Shown in pieces: positions 49,255 through 58,195 of a stretch of 64,000 bases of DNA. Position 1 is the stretch's first letter, and each line of letters starts with the position of its first letter. The position numbers were made by a program, and so were the translations under genes. Below the pieces are notes generated by a model. The model made no database searches and was not told the DNA's origin. It saw only the letters and a list, made by a program, of their open reading frames with translations. The stretch lies in contig CM049310.1 of assembly GCA_026874595.1 (NCBI GenBank), forward strand, positions 38,023,558 through 38,087,557, given 5' to 3'. The DNA is from Sipunculus nudus (taxonomy: Eukaryota; Annelida; Sipuncula; Golfingiida; Sipunculidae).

Positions 49255-50715
49255 AGATTTTGGGTGATATGGTCACGATTTATGCCCTGTTAACGGACGA
49301 TTGCTTCTTTGAAGGTCTCAGCAATAAAACTTTGAAAAAAATCAGGTGGCGCCACCATGCTACAGGAACTGAAGAAACAATCCATGATTTATATGCATGC
49401 ACAGAGTCATGGTTATCAATGCATTACATTTTCAGGAACTGGAGCTTTTGTATCAATTTTTCAATTTTTCTGGTGTATTTCTGAGCCCAATAGCTCGGAG
49501 GACATTGCTAACAGAGACCTAATTTCGGGTTCCAAAGAGATTTTTCAATGACCTCCCAGGATGTGAAGTGAGTAGATTCTAGTTTTATTGCTTACGATTT
49601 GTGCTCTGTTAATGGATGATTGATTGTTTGAAGGTCTAAAAAGAGAAAAAATGCGTAAACATTTAAAAAAAAAAAATCAGGTGGCGCCACTAATTTGCAG
49701 GAACTGAGGAAACAATCCATGATTAATATGCATGCAAAGAATCATGGTAATCAATTCATTAGCTGTTCAGATACTGGATTTTTTGTGTCAAATCTTTAAT
49801 TACACCAAAGGGTAATAACAAGCCCTATAGGTCAAATGATATGGGTAACAGAAACCCAATTTCAGGTTTCCATGAAGATTTTTCACGGATCTCCCTGTAT
49901 ATTAAATCAGAAGATTCTAGGTGTAGTGGTAACGATTTGAGTTATGTAAATGGATGACTGCATGTTTGAAGGTCTCAAAAATGCAGAAAAATGCGTAATT
50001 TTTTTAATCAGGTGGCGCCACCAATTTGCAGGAACTGAAGAATTCATTAATGATTTATATGTATGCAAAGATTCATGGTGATTGATGCATTAGCTCTTCA
50101 TATACAGGAGTTTTTGTATCATATTTTCAATCATTCTGGGGTATTTCTGAGCCCAATCTCGGAGGATATGGGTAACAGAGGCCTAATTTAAGGTTTCCAA
50201 AGAGATTTTTTAATGTCCTCCCTGGATATTAAGAGAGTAGGTTCTAGGTTCAGTGGTTACGATGTGTGCTCTGATAATGGATGACTGCATGTTTGAAGGT
50301 CTCAAAAATAAGGAAACAAATGCGTAAAAATTCGAGAAAAAAACAGGTGGCGCCACCATGCTGCAGGAACTGAAGAAACAATCGATGATTTATATGCATG
50401 CACAGAGTCACGGTGATCAATGCATTAGATCTTCAGAAACTCGAGCTTTTGTATCAATTTTACAATTTTCTGGTGTATTTCTGAGCTCAATAGCTCGGAG
50501 GATATGGGTAACAGAGACCTAATTTCAGGTTTCTAAAGGGATTTTTCAATGACCTCCCTGGATGTCATGTGAGTAGATTCTAGTTTCAGTGCTTACGATT
50601 TGTGCTCTGTTAATGGATGACTGCATGTTTGAAGGTCTCAAAAATAGGGAAAAAGTACAGGAAATTTTTTTTTAATCAGATGGCGCCACTTGTTTGCAGG
50701 AACTGAAGAAACTTT
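49255..50715. repeat. Tandem array, ~335 bp unit (locus 2, left part)
   Basis: Same unit as at 8805-10569: CAGGTGGCGCCACC-like blocks near 49344, 49679, 50010, 50345 and 50677 (the last as CAGATGGCGCCACT). The array is interrupted at 50715 by a DNA transposon and resumes at 55602. Confidence 0.85.
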
Positions 50716-50868
50716 TGAGGGACCGTGCAGATATTTACGCCAGATGGCGCTAGTGTAACAAGGGTCCAAGTGCTGGTTCACGTGCTGTTGCAGGTCACTT
50801 TTGTCAATGGTCGAGATCAGTTTTATCTCTACGCAAATTTTTGTTTGTGGAGCTGTCTTTGCCATATA

Positions 50869-50969
50869 ATGAAGACTAAATACGAAGATTGGACCCTGGA
50901 CATGATTCGAAAGGAGCTGAAGCGGAGAGGAGCGCGGGTTTCAGGGCGGAAAGCAGACTGTATTGAAAG
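50869..50969 (+). CDS. Transposon nuclease gene, exon 1: SAP domain
   Basis: Starts at ATG 50869 and encodes YEDWTLDMIRKELKRRGARV then SGRKADCIER. This is a SAP domain, a helix-turn-helix-like DNA-binding motif seen in chromatin proteins, with the conserved L/I-K-x-L-K-x-RG and G-x-K-x-x-L/C-I-x-R pattern. The donor is GTAAAT in phase 2. An earlier in-frame Met exists but lies in sequence shared with the element end. Confidence 0.8.
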
Positions 50970-51363
50970 GTAAATATGAGCGATAATTGGGGCTTCGGTA
51001 CGGCCATGCAAGCATTATAGACATGAATAGGTCAACGTTATGTTTAATGAATAGGTTTCTCAGAGTATATACGAAAAGGCTGCATATTTTGACATGGGCA
51101 TAATGTGAAAAAAAGTTTTTTGTATAGGAAAAAACTTGATCGACGATGTGAGCTTAGTTAATATCGGTTCAGTGGGCGGTTGACAAGACTCGAATCATAG
51201 CTCATATATATATCATTGGACATCAATGTCAACACGACAATAGGTCTTGATAATACCAAGGGAAAAAATGTTATTCATTCAGAGATGGGATATCATTCTT
51301 TTTAATTATAAAGGTGATCATATATTTGTTTACGCTGCTAAAGGTCAGAATTTTCATCCACAG

Positions 51364-51481
51364 ACTGCAGTCCTATGACAGGAACAAGAACTTTGGAATA
51401 GATCCCGAGGACAGTACACCTACCTTCAAGATGGATCTGCCTCCCTATGACGAATACAAGGACCTGAACACTGGAGCAGTG
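51364..51481 (+). CDS. Transposon nuclease gene, exon 2
   Basis: A 118-base exon after CCACAG, whose first base completes an Arg codon so that ER-LQSYDRNKNFG extends the SAP helix. It encodes a Pro/Asp-rich linker and ends NTGAV before GTAAGT. Phase 2 in, phase 0 out. Confidence 0.75.
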
Positions 51482-51702
51482 GTAAGTTTTTTTAAGCTTT
51501 CGAGATTTAATAAAGAGAACCATAAATTAAAATATTATCTGACACATTCACACAAACTTTATCAAAAGTTCAGTAATAATGATTTATTGTGATCTGTGCA
51601 GCAAAAATACATATAAAATAACAAACAGGAAAACCACTTCATTAAAAATAATTTATTGATAGTGTTATAATTTAAGGTTCAGTTCTACTTCATATGTTCC
51701 AG

Positions 51703-52422
51703 ATCCCACGGCTTACCGAGGCTGCGGCAAACCAGTACCTCATGCCATTTGATAAGATGCTAGGGGAGGAAGACCCACTGTGGAAGTCAAGTTTTGTTAG
51801 ATTTGTGCGATGGGCTATTGTTGATGATGTTACTTTTATAAGGGGTAATTGCAGGGCTGAAATGAAGAAAGCAGTGTCCTACAATATAGATCTAAAAATG
51901 GATAAGAGTGGCAATATAAGACAAGCTCACTGTGAATGTGCAGCTGGCATGGGTCCATATGCTAGCTGTAAGCATATAGTTTGTCTCGTGTTTACACTGG
52001 TCAAGTTCTTTGTGTCAGGTGAGCTCAGAACTGAGCAAACCTGTACACAAAAGCTTCAAACATTCCACAAGGCAAAGCAATTCACTGGCTCAACAGTTAA
52101 AATGGGGGATTTATCTTTTGGGAAAACATCTCATTCAGAAAGGGGGGAAACTTCATATCAAAGTGAAAATGATAGTAGTGCTGTTAGATTTAATGCAAGA
52201 AAACAGAAATATATAAACAACCAGGGTTATTTGGATCGTGTAAAAAATTTGGCTGTAAACGTTGCTGCAAAAGAAACAAAAATGACAATATTGCAAATAG
52301 TAAACCCAGCAAATCCCTTTGCCTTGTACCATGACCATGACTACTGTCTTGAAAGTGGCCCTGACAGACTGCTAAAACATCTTAATGTCACAGCAATAAG
52401 CAAATTAAATGTGAAGAGTTAG
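51703..52422 (+). CDS. Transposon nuclease gene, exon 3: SWIM zinc finger
   Basis: After TTCCAG, opens with IPRLTEAAANQYL and carries HCECAAGMGPYASCKH at about residues 86-101 of the exon, a SWIM-type CxCx(n)CxH zinc finger used for protein or DNA contacts. The frame ends at 52420-52422 in a TAG, where homology shifts to another frame. The linker after the finger is Ser/Lys-rich. In related proteins the chain continues into a YqaJ nuclease domain. Confidence 0.8.
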   Translation: MPRLTEAAANQYLMPFDKMLGEEDPLWKSSFVRFVRWAIVDDVTFIRGNCRAEMKKAVSYNIDLKMDKSGNIRQAHCECAAGMGPYASCKHIVCLVFTLVKFFVSGELRTEQTCTQKLQTFHKAKQFTGSTVKMGDLSFGKTSHSERGETSYQSENDSSAVRFNARKQKYINNQGYLDRVKNLAVNVAAKETKMTILQIVNPANPFALYHDHDYCLESGPDRLLKHLNVTAISKLNVKS

Positions 52423-52429
52423 AATAAGC

Positions 52430-53075
52430 AACTAGGGGCCAAAGTAGTAACAGATTATGGAGGCAAGAGAGACTACACAGGCTTCACTCTTCAAATTTTG
52501 GGAGAATTTGCAAGGCAACAGCCAAAACGGATATGGCTGCCCTGGCACAGAGTTACACTGTTCACACTAAATTAAAATTGCCAGCTTTAAAGCATGGGCA
52601 GACATACGAGGGCGAGGCAGTGAAGCTGCACGAGCTAAAAACAAACAATGTTGTGAACAGGTGTGGGATATATGTCCAGCCTGAGTTTCCATATCTTGCT
52701 AGTTCCCCAGATGGGATAATAAGTGATACAACTTTAATCGAGGTTAAGTGCCCTTACACTGCACGAGACAAGGAGGTCACTCCTACCAATGTGCCTTATC
52801 TGATAGTTGACAATGGGTCCCTAATGCTAGACAAAAAACACGATTATTATTATCAGGTCCAGGGACAGCTTTACTGTGCAGGCAGGGAGAATTGTGATTT
52901 TTTGGTGTTTACAAAAAAAGAAATTAAAATCATCAAAATATACAGGGATCAACCTTTTATTGAAGAAATGTTAGAGAAGTTGTCTGCCTTTTTCAATAAT
53001 CATTTCCGGTATGCTTTACTGAACAAGTATATGTATAGAAACTATTACAAATATGATTTTCATACACAAGCATAA
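52430..53075 (+). pseudogene. Transposon nuclease gene, YqaJ-type exonuclease domain, shifted frame
   Basis: Continues the previous exon in a different frame, after a TAA near 52427. From there it reads ATRGQSSNRLWRQERLHR and SSNFGRICKATAKTD into the 180-codon open frame starting at 52533. Domain marks are GQTYEGEAVKLHE, YLASSPDGII, LIEVKCPY and YYYQVQGQLYCA. These supply the E...D...ExK...Q residues of the YqaJ/lambda-exonuclease fold. The catalytic positions look intact; the lesion is one frameshift and one stop within about 15 bases. Expected role: nuclease partner of the transposase. Confidence 0.82.
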
Positions 53076-53327
53076 CCTGTTGTGTTATAATGATATCATG
53101 GTTTTGTTCATATGTCACAATATTGAAAACAACTGGCTCAGTTAGAACCATAAACTTACTATGTGCAGATACTCAAGGTATATTGGTGAAGTAATACAAC
53201 TATTAAAGTATAGAACAGGATGTCTGTCTATCACTATGGACAGCTACACCAATGCCGATGTGAGGTGGTACAAGTGATAATATATGGAACAGTATACAGT
53301 CACATATCATTATTATTTGATGATGTA

Positions 53328-54176
53328 TTAAGCATCAGGAGGAACTATACATGTACGGTAATTACACAGCATAAAACAAATATAAATTATTTCTGATGCT
53401 AATGAACATTCAGTGGGACTCATTGGCCTGGTCAGTATCTTGTATGTTTTGGCCAGCCCAATAAGCCTTTCTATATGAACCCTCTTACTGGCAACCTTTC
53501 TGTCATGTGACAGGGCTTTAGCGTTGAATTGGTTTCCCTTTTTTAAAAAGGTAGGGATATTTACCAACACATCTGATGGTGCAAACAAGTCTTGCACGTT
53601 CATCCCTTTGTCTACCATAATGCTATCCCCCTTGTCGCACAATGTCATTAAGTCACTTCGCTCAACAAACTGGCGGTCACTTGTTGAGCCACCATAGGCA
53701 TGGGGGATATGAGTTAACAGACCACCAGGGCTCATCCCAACAACAACTTTGGCAGTGTTTCTGTTCTTGTAAGTTGAATAGGTGGCCTGTTGCGAAAGTG
53801 GGCATTTCGGTTTTTTGATCGGGCACTCCATACCATCCAGAATTATCCTTGTGGTTGGAAATTTTTTGGCAAAATCTGATGGCATAAAGTATGACACAAG
53901 GCTCTTTGTTGGCCAAATATCAATTTCTCTCCACTGGTCATGCATAAAGTTCACCCATGTGATGAATATGTTGGCCACTGAGAATTCCGAGATGTCAAAC
54001 ATCAAGGACAGATCCTTGTTAGAATTGTACTGCCTGAGTTTTATCATTGTTAAGAAAAACTGATTCGGCACTGAAAGTAACTGGCAGTTCCTCCACCTGT
54101 AATTTAAGTCGTAGGCAGCAGGGCCTAATGTGCTAAGCACAAACATAAATCTGTTGTATGTTTCAAGTCCTGTCAA
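53328..54176 (-). pseudogene. Transposase catalytic domain (DDE_Tnp_4 type)
   Basis: 282 codons. First a helix-turn-helix part (LSVPNQFFLTMIKLRQYNSN, ISEFSVANIFITWVNFMHDQ), then TTRIILDGMECPI with the first Asp, YKNRNTAKVVVGMSPGG, YGGSTSDRQF with the second Asp, DKGMNVQDLF, and RVHIERLIGLAKTYK with the Glu. This is the HARBI1/ISL2EU-type DDE arrangement with all acidic residues present. It is out of frame with the upstream exon by one base between about 54262 and 54212, so this copy is broken or the assembly has an error there. Confidence 0.85.
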
Positions 54177-54486
54177 GTGGTGTACTGCATCATCATTGTG
54201 TGTGTAGTTGTCTATGTTGTATGGTGGGTTGTGTGGTGTCTGTGTGCTGGTTGTAACTCGGTCTCATGTGGCGAGTTGGGCTCTGTCTTTCTTTGTGAAT
54301 CGTCCTGGGTTGTAACCACAACTTCACTGCGAACTTCAGGGGCTTCTAACTCTCTTTCATCAAATCGCTTTAATCGTTTGCTGGCTCGTTCAGCTCTTCT
54401 TTCAGTATCTGGAGTTGCTGATTTGGTCCAAAGAAACACACTTGGTACAGCATTGGGTATCAGGAGCTTTCTTTGTGGACTCTCCC
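54177..54486 (-). pseudogene. Transposase gene, exon 2 linker
   Basis: After a TTGCAG acceptor it encodes ESPQRKLLIPNAVPSVFLWT, where AVPSVF matches the AVPTIF tail of THAP domains. Then comes a charged linker (DTERRAERASKRLKRFDERE) running out of frame before the DDE part. Phase 1 matches exon 1. The stop at about 54212 reflects the frameshift. Confidence 0.78.
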
Positions 54487-55265
54487 CTGCAACAATTATT
54501 ATATTTGTATTTATTATGAGTGATTTTGCTTTTATTAAGATGTAAACATTTATTATATGTCATAATTATTACAGTGAAAATATGAAAGCTTATTTAATTA
54601 TTGTGTAATTAGTCATCTCATGCTCTGTCACTTATTCATTGGAGATTAAAAATAATTTGGAGTCAACATCATGTCAAGAAAACCTGATATAAGTTATAAA
54701 ATAAATTTCATGTGTTTTTAAATGACAGAAACTTGCAACAATGTCGATAATATATTCTGGAAGTGTCATATATGAATTCAAATTTTTACACTTCAACAGT
54801 AATTTGTGACTTTTTTGTATATTTATTTATAGCCTACGACATGTTTTATATATGTATATTATATTATTTATTTACTGCTGAAAATAAACAATTCAGATTT
54901 ATGACTTTGTTTGTTGACCGTGCATTCTTTCTACTATTTTAAAATAATATTATTCATATGAGTAATGATAGCCTAGACAAAGATTCTCTCTGTAACTTAA
55001 ACCTCTCTTGAGCTGACCTTTGACGGAAATATCCTTTATAAACAAATCTGATGAAGATATTTCATAACTTTAGACGACATGCGTGAGTAAAATGGCCAAT
55101 AAAAATAGTGACAGTGACACGGCAACGGAGCCGGTTTATCAGAGCCACAACAAATGATTACGCAACACACGTAAATCTGTCACATTTTCTTCATAATATA
55201 ACTTTTTTAAATGTTAGTATGTGTAACATTTAAATAAATGATACAGTTTAAGACGGTTATCTTAC

Positions 55266-55452
55266 CCATGCTGTTCTGATCGATGTAGTCGTCGGGCAAG
55301 AAATGTGCGTGACAGACAACCGAGTGCTCCGTCGGTGTCCAACGATCCCGTCTGACTGCGTGCATCCACTTCCTGCTTTGTTCCTGATCTTTGGGCCATC
55401 GATGGCCACCCCGCTTGAAACAACCAGGAACACAACACTGTGTTTGAGGCAT
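55266..55452 (-). CDS. Transposase gene, exon 1: THAP domain
   Basis: Starts MPQTQCCVPGCFKRGG, continues RKWMHAVRRDRWTPT and ends SVVCHAHFLPDDY. The C-x(4)-C ... C-x2-H spacing, the central Trp pair and the HF-x-DDY phrase define a THAP zinc finger, a sequence-specific DNA-binding domain that in transposases reads the element ends. Donor is GTAAGA in phase 1. The gene starts about 150 bases inside the right terminal repeat. Confidence 0.85.
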
Positions 55453-55601
55453 TTTAAAACGATAAAAGTAGTGTGAAAACTTCGCAAGTCGATTGTAAAC
55501 AAAGGGCTTAGCGCTGTGCACATCCGGGGACTTGGGACGTACTTGGACACTTGCTCATGTGGCGCCGCCCTGTCGGTTACAGCTTTGCGCACGGACCCTC
55601 A

Positions 55602-55907
55602 TTCAATATGTATGCAAAGAATCATGGTAATCAATTCATTAGCTGTTCAGTTACTTTAGCTTTTGAATCATATTATTAATTATTCATTGGTATTTCTGAT
55701 CCCAATAGCTCGGAGGTTATGATTAACAGAGACCTAATTTCAGGTTTCCAAGGAAACGTTTCATAGACCCACCTAGATATCAAGTTAGAAGATTCCAGCC
55801 CAGTGATTACAATTTGTACCTGTTTAACGGGAGACCGACAGACGGGCGGACGACGGACAAAGAGTGATCGCTATAGCTCGGTATGACTGAAAGTCAGCTT
55901 AGCTAAA
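55602..55907. repeat. Tandem array, ~335 bp unit (locus 2, right part and terminus)
   Basis: Resumes mid-unit with ATGTATGCAAAGAATCATGG directly after the transposon. It ends in CGGACGACGGACAAAGAGTG, GATCGCTATAGCTC, a weak hairpin and an A-run, the same terminus as at 10490-10569. Confidence 0.85.
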
Positions 55908-56608
55908 AAACATATAATATCATAATAAATTCAAGTGGCGCATTTGGGTCATTGTACATGTGTATACAAAATATCTCCTCAGCCTTTGCTGGGATAACTG
56001 TAAGGTCACACAAAAATATTTATTGTCCAAAGGAATCTGGAAACAAAAAAGATGGTCAAGTTGGGTTTTTTTCCTTGTCTGGCAGAGGCACAATACATGG
56101 AATGTTGCTTGCCTAGAAAATACAAAAATTAGCTTCAAATCTTATAATGATGTATATGCCCATAACAAGGTTTATTCCATTGTCTGTTTCTTTCGGAATT
56201 ATTTTAGGAAACTTGTGGCATAGCACCAAGGACCTGGTCTTCATTTGCAAAACCAAATTGATCCACCAAAAATAGGAGAATCGAATCCGTTGAACACTAT
56301 TATTGTGTACCCTTAACAGTCGTGAAAAGGACGACACACCTTGGCTATTGTTCACACGTGAGTTAAAAATAATCCATACATACCAGTAAAAAATGTAATT
56401 TTTACCAACGAATGCGTGAAGGCATTTTCCTACTCCAAGTATATGAATGGTCTAAAATAGCATTAAATATAAAATTTGGCTTTTATCTTTAAGAAGTTCA
56501 TTACATATTATTACTTGATTATTACTATATTTAGTAAAATGATTAGCTATTAAAAATTACTAAAAATGAAAACATGTTTATACCTGGACTTAAACTCAAG
56601 TCACCTAC
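55908..56608. other. No gene seen
   Basis: AT-rich sequence between the array terminus and the next first-exon candidate. Confidence 0.45.
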
Positions 56609-56783
56609 CTCCAGGGGAGTCGCACAGTTTGAGGTATCTAGCAGTTTCACACTTGGTGTGTAGTGTTCCTTTCATCAACTCAAGATTATTTACAGATTTA
56701 TTTCTTCCTAGTAATATTATCATAAGTATTATCCCTTGTATAACTGTGAAGGCCAGCATGTAGACTAGAATTAGTTTCCTCAT
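56609..56783 (-). CDS. Second candidate exon 1 of B4GALT-like gene B
   Basis: Starts MRKLILVY, then anchor MLAFTVIQGIILMIILL, a GRNKSVNN junction shared with the 41.7 kb copy (KSVNN), and a stem ending KLCDSPG before GTAGGT. It is 175 bases, phase 1, and splice-compatible with exon 2. It lies 31 kb upstream of exon 2 of gene B, with a LINE and a DNA transposon in between. It could be an alternative first exon or belong to a further gene copy whose body is not in this window. A remnant of its 5' flank recurs at about 56905-56945. Confidence 0.6.
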
Positions 56784-57477
56784 GCTGCTTTTAATTAATG
56801 CCAGAACGGAATATGCGAGACGCGATCTATCTACGCTTTACTCATCTGGCACAATATCAGCATAAAACTGCCCTCAATACGCAAAGTTAATCATTAATCT
56901 CTATATGCTTTAAATCAGTGCTAGAACAGAACACCGGAAATATTGCTTGTCCTTCTGATCCGACCCTGGTAACATATATGTTTTAAGTGTATGAGGTCAA
57001 AGCTGTCAGCCAGAATTTGATACCCCCCTCTTTATAAAACCTCTATAGTAACTTCTATATGTACATCCATCGTGTCACTGTTTAACATTAGTGTAGCATA
57101 TTAACACAATAACACAGCATTTAGTAAAAAACGTTAAATATCCCAATTTTTATAATATATTGAATTCTGCTTAAACAGTGCAGCTGCTGTAGGTGGCTGA
57201 TTCACATAATAAACCTTTGTATGAAGCTAATTTGGTAGCTTTCAGAAGTGAATGGAACACGCGAGAGAGCTCTTCCTGTATGGCTGCGCTAATCTCTTTT
57301 TTACCCATTGCCAATTAATGAGTACAGATTTGTTCAATGGCCCTTGGGGAAGGAGGAAGGGAAACCTTATAACTGGCGAGAGGTTGACCGGGATCGAACA
57401 CACTTCCACAAACATACCGATCAATTGATGAGACTTCTGTTAAAGTTCACTTTGTTTATTACATCCGTATGTAGTAA
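56784..57477. other. Flank of first-exon copy, no further gene seen
   Basis: Contains repeats of the phrase GAACACGCGAGA and relatives (56810, 56930, 57255) that also flank the exon copies at 41.8 and 43.2 kb, marking old tandem duplications of the first-exon region. Confidence 0.45.
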
Positions 57478-57741
57478 TTATAGTCTCCAGTTCACAAATA
57501 TAGGACGTAGAACGTACACATAATGTTCACTAGGTTCCATTAGATCTGAGTCGACAGTGTTGTAAGCACGGCGTAAATAATACATCACTAAGTCCATATA
57601 TTCTATCGGAATTTGTGGTAACACCAAGAACCAATATTCTCCAAGTATATGAGGCGTTGGGTCCTCGGGACATAGCAATACAACGGCAAAAGTGTTACGC
57701 GGTCGGTAAGTATACGACGTTGGTGCGCCGTTAGAAGACAT
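57478..57741 (-). CDS. Hypothetical 87-residue protein
   Basis: A complete frame with a good start context (A at -3), reading MSSNGAPTSYTYRPRN, then FAVVLLCPEDPTPHILGEYW, and ending near YVYVLRPIFVNWRL. The composition is balanced, with many acidic, aromatic and Pro residues, unlike the low-complexity chance frames nearby. No domain is recognised. It could be a small gene, an exon or a transposon fragment. Confidence 0.3.
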   Translation of the reverse strand: MSSNGAPTSYTYRPRNTFAVVLLCPEDPTPHILGEYWFLVLPQIPIEYMDLVMYYLRRAYNTVDSDLMEPSEHYVYVLRPIFVNWRL

Positions 57742-58008
57742 TTCTTAAGTCTTTAAGTTAAGGATTGATAATATAAATAAGTGTATGAACATTTACAAAT
57801 ATTTCTTCTAAGCAAGAGATCTCTTATAAATTTCTGTTATATGTCCGAATTTTGTCACACACTTAACAAAATCCGTGCGGGCCTTATTATACGGGGTGCC
57901 AACGACCGTTTTAACCTTCAACCTGGATCACCCTTAGAATTGACCAATAACACAAAACATAACTCGACACATGATCGCGTGTGCATAAATGAATATATAA
58001 TTACTTAG

Positions 58009-58013
58009 GGTTG
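58009..58013. repeat. Target-site duplication, left of Steamer-like element
   Basis: GGTTG, identical to 62728-62732. Confidence 0.9.
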
Positions 58014-58183
58014 TGTAATGATCACATAGTTAATATTTGGTAACCTTTTAAAGAAAGCATCTTGTTTATAGTAAGCCGTGAGGGCACCAGGGGGCAGCAC
58101 ATATACTTCCTGTATCTTGCTGGATAAAACACATGTGGCTAGACTTGGTGTTGTGACTTTATCGGCCTGCATCTATCAACACA
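58014..58183 (+). repeat. 5' LTR
   Basis: Starts TGTAATGATCAC and ends ATCTATCAACACA (TG...CA). It carries a TATA-like GGATAAAACAC at about 58121. It differs from the 3' LTR by G/T in CCGT(G/T)AGGG and G/A in ATGTG(G/A)CTAG. Confidence 0.95.
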
Positions 58184-58194
58184 TGGTGTCAGAA
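58184..58194 (+). promoter_or_regulatory. Primer-binding site
   Basis: TGGTGTCAGAA starts with the TGG that pairs with the tRNA CCA end, directly abutting the LTR. The tRNA-Leu assignment is from memory of Steamer-type elements. Confidence 0.75.
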
Positions 58195-58195
58195 T

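Larger units (their letters stand above)
50716..55601. mobile_element. ISL2EU/PIF-Harbinger-like DNA transposon, 4886 bp
   Basis: The element begins TGAGGGACCGTGC at 50716 and ends, read on the minus strand, with TGAGGGTCCGTGC at 55601: a 13-base inverted repeat with one mismatch. TT flanks both sides, a possible 2-base target duplication. It carries two convergent genes, SAP-SWIM-YqaJ on plus and THAP-DDE on minus, whose stops lie about 250 bases apart. Pairing a THAP/DDE transposase with a YqaJ nuclease is, to my knowledge, the layout of ISL2EU-type elements. Both genes carry a frameshift, so this copy is probably inactive, though only slightly decayed. Confidence 0.8.

Noticed and set aside
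50716-55601. Nuclease plus zinc-finger plus DDE gene cluster as a possible new defence system
   Set aside because: The shared terminal inverted repeats, insertion into a repeat unit, and ISL2EU-type gene pair identify a DNA transposon.
57242-57523. Opposing 60- and 71-codon frames
   Set aside because: Each is the other's shadow, and neither shows domain features.
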